Shown in pieces: positions 31,405-39,040 of a DNA stretch of 39,040 bases. The first letter of the stretch is position 1. Every line of letters begins with the position of its first letter. A model generated the notes under the pieces. The model had not been told where the DNA came from. It did not search any database and was given only the letters and a program-made list of their open reading frames with translations. A program made the translations under genes and the position numbers. Location: contig BPQB01000148.1 in assembly GCA_019973155.2 (NCBI GenBank), forward strand, positions 1 through 39,040. Direction: 5' to 3'. The DNA is from Phanerochaete sordida (taxonomy: Eukaryota; Basidiomycota; Agaricomycetes; Polyporales; Phanerochaetaceae).

Positions 31405-31925
31405 ATGACACCCGGAGGCCCGCCGCCCCGCGACGACGTGGCGCGCCAGGCCCCGGTGGCGCACTCCGCCATGAGAAGGGCAGCTCTGCAGCCCCTTGAG
31501 ACGATCCTTCCGCTGCCTACAGCCGACCAGCTTGACGGCGGTCTTCTGACGTCGACGCTAGCTGCGCCCGGACACCCGCCGCGGAGCGGTCAATCGATTC
31601 GTGGGTATGTGGTACGCCTGGCGAGTCTCGCTGCGCTGCATCTGCGCTCACATGCTGCCTGCAGCCGGTCGTCTGGGTGCGAGTCTTCCCGTTATGCGCG
31701 TCCAAAGCATGAGAAGGGGGTTACGGGGCAGGTTTTGTTACCTCTCATTGTCCTCAGAGTACGGCCGTCCCGGCGTAATCCACATCGGTGCCTACTCCCT
31801 CTGAATAACCGACGCATATAGTCCGGTATGCTCCATCACATAAGGCCGACAACGCCTGCTCGTGCTCGTCCCTACGTCAAACAAGAATCTAAGCCGCAGC
31901 TATTGCCCTGCCAGCCTGCCCAGTC
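31405..31925 (+). repeat. Inverted third copy of the decayed repeat, overlapping the BTB-E stop
   Basis: Plus-strand sequence here matches the minus strand of 28200-28700. Matches: CAGCCCCTTGAGACGATCCt; the intron-like segment gtacgcctggcg...ctgcctgcag (about 31610-31662); ATGCGCGTCCAAAGcATGA; CCTCTGAATAACcGACGCAT; and GTATGCTCCAtCACA. Upstream of the intron-like part an ATG at 31405 opens a short frame containing ALQPLETILPLPTADQLDGG. The minus-strand equivalent in the other copy reads LPQPVETIPSLLPADQSEG. Two copies keeping this peptide suggest a once-coding exon. The right end runs past 31872, so the last codons of BTB-E lie inside the repeat. Confidence 0.65.
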
Positions 31926-33660
31926 CGCCTTTCCCTTCGACCCCCTCTTCTTACCTTTCTTTCCATCCTTCCTCTTCCCGATCTCGTTCCCGCTGAGCCG
32001 TTCTTTGCTCGGCATGCCAAGCGGCTCTCTGCCCAATACAGAGTGTGTGCCGACAGCGTTTGCTCGCGCAGAGAGGCCCACAGCGCCGCGCGCCGCGCCT
32101 GCAGCCCGCGACACGCAGCTGCCGTCCGTTTCGACAGGGCACCTCACGGGCGACGAGGGCGGTGCGGGTCCTGCTGTGGGGGCCGTAGGCACTACTGGCG
32201 CAGAGGCTGCGCGCACCGCGGGCACATGCGCAGGTGCGCCATCCTGGGCAGCACGGGTGCCAGCACCCTCCGTGAGTGCGCCCGGGTCTTCCGTGGGCGG
32301 CGTGATCGGCGCCGGCCCAGGCCTTGTCGCAGGTAAAGTGCTGCTCGAGGGCGCGGTCGCCGTGCTGGACGGCGCGCTCATGGCGGCTGGGTCGCCTGGC
32401 GTGGTGTCCACAGGCGGTCGCGCAGGGCCGGTAGGCGGTAGGTTCAGCCGGGAATATCCCTCCCCGGCCGAAGCAGACCCGCAGAGGGCGGGCCGTGGGG
32501 GAATCTCCTCCAGGAGCATCGCCAGCACGGGCGCAGCGTGCGGCAGCTCGCCGCGCACGACGCGCGCGATGACCGGGCCGAGCGCGGTGCGCGTCGCGGG
32601 CGTCCAGAAGTGCGCGAGCAGGAGGTCGACCTGCTTGCGGAGGATGGTCGGATGTCTGGTGCGTCGGGGCTTGTCAGTGCGCGCGGGGAGCCAGAGGAGG
32701 CGGGGGTGCGCACTGGGAGGAGAACTGCGAGAAGACTTTGGCGAGGATCGTGTCGGCGTCGAGCTGTGCGAAGAGGTGCGCCTCTGCGAGATGCTGCAGT
32801 TCGTCGAGTCCTGCCTGGGCGAGGCTGTCAGCATGTTAGGTGTAGCGACGAGTCACGGTGCGCACCTCCTCTGCGAAGCGGTACGCTGCCTTGCACGAGC
32901 ATGCGGGCCGGTTTGGACGGTTCTTGGCGCGGTTGACTTGCGCGTCGTTCGGAACCGGAGCGTTCAGAGGCAGGAAGTGCACGTTGCCGGTGTAGATGTA
33001 GAAGATGACTGCTTCGAGTCTGCGGAAAGGTCTGGGAGCTAAGGTCTGCTAATGTACCACGGAACTCACGTATCGGCCGAGACGTTGTCCAATGTGACGA
33101 GACGCGTGCTGCTCTCAGTGCTGACGGCTGCCGGTGTGCTCTGGGTATCTTCGGATGCACCATCGGGCTTCGTGGAGATTCATATGGTGAATTGTCTCCG
33201 TGATTTGTAGACGCACCAGATTGATATCCTCATCGTCCCTGAACCAGACTTCGCTCGGTGTCGCCAGCAAGCTCTCCAGCGCATCGAGGTCGTCTTCGTC
33301 GCCGAGGGTGCTGCCCTCGTCACGAGCGCCGTCCACTGTCATCGCTGAAGCTTCGGGGAGGGGGCGCGAAAGGGGCTCACTGTCTCTCTTTTCGGAGAAG
33401 ACTGCCCTTCGACACACGCTTCAGCATGGCAAGCGGGCTCACGCGCGCCGAGACGACTCACGCTCGCGGAAGTACCTCGAGGCCGAGACGAGGATGCGGC
33501 TGTTCGCAAAGACGGCGCGCGGGTCGCCACTGCCTTCATCCCGCGCAGAGGCGTAAAACGCCACGTCGTTGAACGGCTTACCGCGCAGGCAGTCGGCGAG
33601 CGCATCTTCGAGGCTCCCGCCGCGGGGTACCTTGGCGAGGGTATGCAGGGGTGTGAACAT
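31872..33660 (-). CDS. BTB/POZ domain protein, copy E (six exons, 506 aa)
   Basis: Intact BTB family member. Exons: 33660-33462, 33401-33217, 33167-33070, 33019-32866, 32814-32714 and 32655-31872; 1521 nt, phases close, introns 49-60 nt. Order of parts: FNDVAFYASARDE and SRILVSASRYFRE; acidic insert (GDEDDLDALESLLATPSEV); LVTLDNVSADT; LEAVIFYIYTGNVHFLPL; CSCKAAYRFAEE; AGLDELQHLAEAHLFAQL; HPTILRKQVDLLLAHFWTP; GELPHAAPVLAMLLEE; then a Pro/Ala/Thr-rich tail and a Lys-rich stretch (GKRKDGKKGKKRGSKGK). The last 15-20 residues (GWQGNSCGLDSCLT and neighbours) are encoded inside an inverted repeat copy, so the original C-terminus was probably replaced. Start chosen by alignment with the other copies. 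The gene is divergent from P3 across a 519 bp shared promoter. It is the closest relative of pseudogene D. Confidence 0.88.
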
Positions 33661-34179
33661 GACTGAATGAGGGCCGTGGTGTATGTGGAGCTGCACGAGA
33701 TGGATGGCGAGGACGTAGGACCTCATAGGTTTGCTTTGCTGGTTTGCCTCGCGGAAAGCTCATGGTAACACGATGCGCGATGCCGTCTTCATGAGCTTGC
33801 GAAGCGAAGCGCGTGCGTTCAGGGTACTACTTAGTAGTGGACACAGTAAGTTCGTGCAAATGCTACGTTTTTTAGGGCGCAGCGTACTCACCATATCTGC
33901 CGTAGCAAGAGGTGAGCAAACCCTGGCAGACGTTGTCGGCGCGTCGAGGTATTGCACCCGCCCGCTACAGGCGTCTGTCACGTGGTGGCCGGTGCATGTC
34001 CCAGAAAGGCATGTGTTGTTTCACGAGCGTTGTCACCATGCCACCACATTGGCGAGGGCCCACTACGTACGCTGTGTTTCACAGCGACGGCGTCCACGCA
34101 CGCTCACTTCCTGCCACTACCATCCCGCCGTGGCCGGGCATCTCTCCTCGAACCCTGACCCATCACAGCTCAGAAATAG
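33661..34179. promoter_or_regulatory. Bidirectional promoter region of the BTB-E / P3 pair
   Basis: 519 bp between two divergent start codons, matching the 522 bp region at 12124-12645 in inverted orientation. Shared blocks in order toward P3: GTGTATGTGGAGCTGC (near BTB), CTCGCGGaAAGCTCATGG, CACGTGGTGGCCGGTGCATG (from 33979), AAGGCATGTGTTGTTTCACG, and ACCCTGACCCATCACAGCTC just before the P3 ATG. The CACGTG is at 33979-33984. Both genes served by it are intact. Confidence 0.65.
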
Positions 34180-35497
34180 ATGAAGAAGACCCACGAAGAC
34201 GCGCACGAACTGGCGACGCTTTGCTCGCTCCGCACCGCGAGCTCGGAGACGCTGCGGCTCGACGCTGCGAGCAAAGACGGACCGGCGGAGGACATCACTT
34301 ACGACGAAGGCAAGCGACTGTCGCTGCGCGACCGCCAGCGCCTTGCTGCAAGCAGGCTCGCTGGCCAGTGGGAGCCTGGGCGGCAGGTTGATACGCCATG
34401 CGAGGTGCTCCTTGAGCTGACGAGGTGCGTTGGGCGCACGTTTTACTTGTGGACGAGGCTGATTGTCCGACACTAGAACAGACGAATATGGGCTTGAGAT
34501 GAAGAAGATGGCCATGCGCCTTCTCCAGAAAGAGATGCAATTCGGGCAGGGCAAATCTGCCATCGCGCGTTCGCTTATAGCTCTCCCAGCCGAAGACATC
34601 CAAGAGTTCTTCACCAGGTGGACACGCGAAGACGGGACCCGATGGTACGATTGCACCATCCCCTCAAGAAAAATGCTTAACCTCACGCTTGACAGCGACA
34701 GCTCCTTCCGCGTCGCCCTACGCGCTACCTCCCAGCCACCTGCGGCATTCTGGTGCACACTCATCACTGCAATGGCCGACGCTCACACCACACTCGACCG
34801 GCCGCGCGCCCTCGCGCTCCTCGCACCATTCAACCTCCCGCCGCTCGCGCTCCTCTTCCCAGAAGCGCCGGACACGAGCCCCGCAGAGCTCGCGCTCGCC
34901 TACGTCCGCGCGACGTACGACGACCGCCTCCCGCAGGCGCGCGCCGCCGACGCCAACCCGCCCGAGGCAGACCGCGCGCTCGAGGTCTTCGCCACGTACT
35001 TCAGCGCGCTGCACGACCCCGCGCCGCTCGCCACGCTGCTGGACGCCGTCGCGGCGGATCTCGACGCGCGCGCGCCCACTCGTGGCCGCGCGGCTGACTG
35101 CAAGGCGCTGCTCGCCGTGGTGCCCAACCTGGCTGGCGTCGTTGCCGCGCCGCACGGCACGACGCCGCTGCTGAATGCGCACCCGGCGTCGCCGCACCTG
35201 CTGTGCGCGCTGCGGCTCGCGGCGTGGAGCCCGGTCGCGCGACGCGGGCTCGTCGCACGCGGCGTCGTGCGCGCGGTCGAACGGCTGTACGACGCGGAGG
35301 AGGCGGAGGCCGTGTCGACGATCAGCCAGCACATCATGCTTGCGCTGTGCTACGCGCTGCTCGGCGCGCTCGGCGAGTGCTACGATGCGGCGCGGAGCAC
35401 GCTGATGGAGGAGCTGCGCGAGGAGGTCGTGGGCTATTCGCGCGCGATGTCGAGGCGGTTTTTTGCGCCGGAGGTGTGGGAGATGCGGGATGACTGA
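34180..35497 (+). CDS. Family-P member P3, unknown function (421 aa, two exons)
   Basis: Best-preserved member of the unrecognised family. Exon 1 34180-34424, intron 34425-34476 (52 nt, GT-AG), exon 2 34477-35497; 1266 nt. It starts MKKTHEDAHELATLCSLRT; the frame has no stop. Landmarks: RLSLRDRQRLAASRLAG; CEVLLELTR at the exon junction; MKKMAMRLLQKEMQFGQGKS; LPAEDIQEFFTRWTREDGTR followed by W, where P1 has a stop; RPRALALLAPFNLPPLALLF; EADRALEVFATYFSAL; CALRLAAWSPVARRGLVARG; SQHIMLALCYALLGALGEC; end RFFAPEVWEMRDD. The composition (Ala, Leu, Arg, Glu) and spacing suggest an all-helical protein, soluble, without a signal peptide. Identity to P2 is high throughout, including the Arg-rich loop. 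Its divergent neighbour BTB-E is intact, so this is the one complete pair in the window. Confidence 0.82.
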
Positions 35498-36286
35498 TTG
35501 GGTCGCTTGCTCGGCAGCCGTCGCTAGAAATAGCTTTAGGTGTGCACCACTAGGTTCGTCGTGTTTGGTTTCATTCCTAGACAGACTTCACGCGCTTCGT
35601 TTCGTTCTGCTCGCGTATGTACTACTACTACTAATTACTTCCGAGTCGTTTCCGCCTGTAGCATCGATTTTATTCATGTGTGTCTCAGTTTCAGGCATGG
35701 AAGATCCTGCCTGCATCCTGCTCTCTATATAAGAGGTATACATTACTTTAGGGTCGCGCATTCCGAGGCACATGTGCCGCATCTGCTGCGATGTGCGATG
35801 GCGGGAGCTCGAGCAAAGCGGCGGCTCTGGGGTTAAGGTCACGCCACGAAGCCGCAGACAGATCTGGCATCACGTTCGCACGCGACGACCTCTGCGTCCT
35901 CCCACCACAACGAACACCCCCAACGCCTCAAACTCAGCACCATGCCACGCGCCCCGTGGACGGCGTCTAGCTGCGCATATCAGCTCTCCGCATGGACACC
36001 AGCAATGCTTGGTTGCTTGTAGCTGCTCTCCCTCGGCACGTGCACGCGTACAACGGCTGTCCTGAACGGCAGCTGTGGGACCTAGCCGACGCTGGCACAT
36101 AGAGCATGCCCGGACGTGAGTGCTTGGGCACAGGCAAGTGCGCCAACGCGCTGCGCGGAGCGGGTGAAACGTAGATCCAAAGCGGGAACAAGGAAAGCGG
36201 TGCGTACCAGACTATTGCCAGAGATGCGTGGTTCTCTGACATGTGTCCCGCAAATGTAGTCAGAACGCGACTCTATTCTCCCTCGG
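35498..36286. other. Downstream of P3, no gene seen
   Basis: The first 250 bases are T-rich and probably include the P3 3' end. The rest shows no conserved frame. Confidence 0.4.
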
Positions 36287-36368
36287 ATGCACTCCGACTT
36301 TCCAAATAACGGCAGCGAAGAGCAAGTTCATGCCTCCCGTGACGTCACCCGCGCCGGACCGCCGCCTC

Positions 36369-37560
36369 ATGTCCTGTTCCCCAACCGCGCGAATGGACTG
36401 CTCAAGATCAACCTCGTCTGCAACGCTTCGGCCGCCTCTGTTTCCCGCGCAAAGGCCCTCGTCGACGCCTTGACACTTCAAGAGCTTACCAACAACACGG
36501 TAAACGGTTGCCTGGCGTGCCGCGGCTCGGACTACCCGCATATAACTGGCGAAGCGAAGCTCTGGTGAGTACGCCCATCCATTGCAATAACTCAGCTTTA
36601 CCCATATCAGGTTTCATAGCATGGTGTCGCAAGAGGCCCTAGCACCAGCTTCTCGGTTGTACCCGGCTCTCCATTCAGCTCCGCGATCTCCTTCCCCCAA
36701 CCCATCGTCCTTGGCGCCACCTTCGACGACGACCTCGTCCACCGCATCACGACCGTCATCGGCACCGAAGCGCGTGCATTCAACAAGGCAGGCCACGCAG
36801 GCCTCGATTTCTTCACACCGAACATCAACCTGTTCAAGGACCCGCACTCAAGGCGGGCACGGATGTCGACTGCGGCACGACGTACTCGACAATGCTCGTC
36901 GACGCAGTCAACCAGAGTCTCGTCACCGAGGACGACATCAAAAACTCCATGGTCCGCCTGTACAGCTTCCTCGTCAGGTGCGTCTGCCCGCTCTGCTCTT
37001 CTTGCCCTGTCTAACATCCCGGCCCCAGGCTCGGCTACTTCGACGCGCCCAAAAACCGACCCCTGTGCCAGCTCGGCTGGTCCGACGTGAACACGCCGTC
37101 CGCGCTCGCGCTCGAGCTCACCGCTGCCGAGGAGGGTACCGTTCTGCTCAAGAACGACGGCATACTCCCGCTTTCGCAGAAGGTGAAAAAGATCGCGCTC
37201 GTCGGGCCGTGGGCGAACGCGACGACGCAGATGCAGGGCAACTACCAGGGTGTCGCGCCCTTCCTCGCGAGCCTGCTTCAGGTGCTCCGCGCAGCGGGCT
37301 TCAGCGTCGACTTCGCGAATGGCACCGCCATTAATAGCACTGAGATGAGCGGGTTCGCCGGCGCGCTCCAAGTGGCGCGTGGCGCGGACATCGTCGTCTT
37401 CGCCGGGAGCATCGACAACAGCGTCGAGTCGGAGGGGCACGACCGCATGAGCATTGAGTGGCCCGGTAACTAGCTGCAGCTTATTGAGGAGCTCGCGAAG
37501 GCCGGAAAGCCACTCGTCGTGCTGCAGATGGGCGGCCGGCAAGTCAACTCCTCACTTCGG
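36369..37560 (+). pseudogene. GH3 beta-xylosidase pseudogene (deleted, frameshifted, truncated)
   Basis: Remains of a family 3 glycoside hydrolase of the fungal secreted beta-D-xylosidase type, which releases xylose from xylo-oligosaccharides. Pieces in order: FPNRANGLLKINLVC and AKALVDALTLQELTNNTVN; after a frameshift GVPRLGLPAYNWRSEAL; an intron (from gtgagt after 36567 to about 36619); then HGVARGPSTSFSVVPG and FPQPIVLGATFDDDLVHR to GLDFFTPNINLFKDP. At about 36845 it jumps to ALKAGTDVDCGTTYS, so some 190 residues including the catalytic Asp region are missing. Next come SMVRLYSFLV, an intron, LGYFDAPKNRPLCQLGW, and AAEEGTVLLKNDGILPLS to IEWPGN followed by TAG (37471-37473), where the family has Gln. 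It continues LQLIEELAKAGKPLVVLQMG and then breaks off. The signal peptide and the last third are absent. Confidence 0.88.
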
Positions 37561-38884
37561 ACTGCGTCGCGCTACTCTCCGTGTGCACGATGGCAGGGCC
37601 TGCGCCAGCGCCGAAGCAAGAGTTAGTTACATACACGGGAGCGAAAGGTGTACATCCCAACATGCATGCGACCGCGGACCTCACGATCATACTGGGTGCA
37701 CTCACAAATGATGTCGAATTCTTTTTGTCTCTGCCGGTTGTGCTCTCCGCCACGCTGTGCTTTGAGTGGCCGCAAATCAATCACAGATGACCACCAAATG
37801 ACCAATGATGTCTGATGGCAATCTGAATGGTATGTTGCTGGTGTCACAGATACCCAAAATTAGAATTTATCCATATTTACGCTAAGAGTGCAGATACTGC
37901 TTGATGCTGGGCTATTGTTGCAGAAGTAAAGTGTATCAAACCGACCACTGGCTGTAGACAGAGATCGAGAAGTAGTTAACACTACAACACTGGTGCTGGA
38001 CTGAGACACTCAAACTAAACCCACACCGTGGGACAAACAGAAACACAAGCTCAAATATCAGCTAAACCAAGTTTAGAGGAGGAAACCATAAGTGTTTAGT
38101 AAACCCGATGAATGCTGCCCCCAGCATTGTTTTGTTAAACCCGGTGAACAACAGCCCCAGCACAGCAAAACAGTAGTACAAGCAATTAAGAGATGGAAGA
38201 ACAAGTACAAGAACAAATTCAAAGATGTAACCACAAATAAAAGCACGCATGTAAGACCAGTATCAGTAAAGTAAAAGCAGTCGTGTAGAACTTATAGTGA
38301 TGAAAAGAATGTAAGTGTGTTAAGCTGAGTCCGTAGAATGCAGGATCAAGCAGTGTAAAGGTGTAAAACCCGTGTGTCGGTAGAACAAAGCTGCAGTAAG
38401 GCAGACAAGTGGGTTAAGGAAAAGATATGGACACGAAGAAAGGAGTGTAAGAATGTGCTAGGGTCCCAGTACCAGTGAGAAGAAGTTGGAAATAGCTTAA
38501 GTGAGTGGAGTTAACAGCAGGACAGACAAAAGAAAAGTGGGAAATAGTAAAAAATGCGCTAAAACCCGAGTGAAATGGGTGTTAGTGAGCAACAGGTGGA
38601 AAAGCAGGTGAAAGTAGGTGAAAGCGACAAAAAAGAGATGGATGTAAGTGACAAAGAGGTTGAAAAAGATAAAAGAATGTGAAAATAGGCAGACAGTGGT
38701 GAGAGAGGTGGAAACAGGTAGAAAAAGACAACAAAGAGATGGAAAGAAGTGTAAAAGGAGGTGAAAGGAGGTGGAAGAATGTGGACAGCGGTGAGAGGTG
38801 GAAAGAAGTGAAAAAAAAGGAGTTGCAAGAGGTGAGGAGTAGTGGAAAGAGACAACAAAGAGGTGGAGAGAAGTGAAAAAGGAG
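37561..38884. repeat. AT-richer, purine-biased repetitive tract
   Basis: Composition changes sharply after the GH3 pseudogene. From about 38100 the plus strand is dominated by A and G, with degenerate GGTGGAAAG / AAGTGAAAA motifs. A larger period is visible: GACAACAAAGAGatGGAAAG (from about 38727) recurs as GACAACAAAGAGgtGGAgAG (from about 38850). At 38093-38163 a 35-36 bp unit (TGTTTAGTAAACCCGATGAA ... CCCCAGCA) is present twice. The pyrimidine strand has an open frame of 99 codons, but it is low complexity and not credible as a gene. Confidence 0.6.
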
Positions 38885-38938
38885 TTAGGGTTTTAGGGTT
38901 TTAGGGTTTTAGGGTTTTAGGGTTTTAGGGTTGGGGGG
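38885..38938 (+). repeat. Telomere-like array (TTTTAGGG)5 with degenerate ends
   Basis: TTAGGG at 38885-38890, then five exact TTTTAGGG units (38891-38930), then TTGGGGGG (38931-38938). It is internal to the window, with 102 bases of non-telomeric GC-rich sequence following. Most filamentous fungi use TTAGGG, so this is either a variant or interstitial telomere-like sequence, or a microsatellite that resembles one. Confidence 0.75.
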
Positions 38939-39040
38939 CGCGAAAACGCGAGCGTAGCGAGCGTTTGAGGGCCGTGCTTCAAGAGAAAACCGAAGGTAGC
39001 CGACACAGTTGTGCCGCGCTGAGCTTTCGACTTGAAGTCT
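38939..39040. other. Right edge, no gene seen
   Basis: GC-rich, with a short imperfect repeat (gcgcgaaaacgcgagcg, tagcgagcg). Nothing further can be said from 102 bases. Confidence 0.35.

Noticed and set aside
38559..38858. Hydrophobic 99-codon minus-strand frame
   Set aside because: Pyrimidine-rich low complexity (Leu, Ser, Phe, Pro) from a degenerate minisatellite.
1..39040. CRISPR array, bacterial operon or phage features
   Set aside because: Spliceosomal introns, a mitochondrial presequence and fungal gene families show a eukaryotic nuclear genome; no regularly spaced repeat array is present.

Overview
This window is a GC-rich nuclear segment from a filamentous basidiomycete, most likely an Agaricomycete of the polypore type. 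The inference rests on many 46-81 nt GT-AG introns with CTGAC/CTAAC-like branch sites, strongly C/G-ending codons, and members of lineage-typical families: the Agaricomycete BTB/POZ family with the PLRSQ and GLDEL signatures, F-box/LRR-like proteins and a small Cys-rich secreted protein. No species can be named from the sequence alone.

Layout. (i) 1-13.1 kb is an accessory cluster built from two unrelated families. One is a six-exon BTB/POZ family: copies A, B and C on the minus strand and broken copy D on the plus strand. The other is an unrecognised, mostly helical two-exon family, called here 'partner family P': P1 (broken), P2, and two remnants. A small secreted Cys-rich protein gene lies between them. 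(ii) 13.3-15.8 kb holds two tandem F-box/LRR-like genes, directly abutting the truncated BTB-D. (iii) Housekeeping genes follow: the complex I 51 kDa subunit (16.0-17.7 kb, minus), a PHO84-type phosphate:H+ symporter (21.6-23.6 kb, plus) and a Rho1-type GTPase (29.8-30.7 kb, plus). They are separated by gene-poor stretches, a 270 bp MITE-like element (18.56-18.83 kb) and a decayed, tandemly duplicated 2 kb repeat block (24.7-28.8 kb). (iv) 31.4-35.5 kb holds an inverted copy of part of that repeat, BTB-E (minus) and P3 (plus). (v) The right end has a decayed GH3 beta-xylosidase pseudogene, a purine-biased repetitive tract and a short (TTTTAGGG)n telomere-like array.

How the genes fit together. 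The most notable feature is a head-to-head BTB / family-P pair. Two copies, 12124-12645 and 33661-34179, share an intergenic region of about 520 bp that is recognisably the same sequence in opposite orientation and carries a CACGTG site. A third pair (BTB-B with a P remnant at about 3.3 kb) and perhaps a fourth (BTB-C with a P remnant at 7.5 kb) repeat the arrangement with decayed partners. This looks like a two-gene module with a bidirectional promoter that has been duplicated and is undergoing birth-and-death evolution. The function of family P is unknown. BTB proteins of this kind are often Cul3 adaptors or dimerising scaffolds, but nothing here proves a shared pathway.

Exon coordinates were worked out by eye from paralogue alignment, splice consensus and reading phase. 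The phases of BTB-A, B, C, E, P2, P3, PHO84, RHO1 and the complex I gene all close exactly. Function of unrecognised genes is not claimed.
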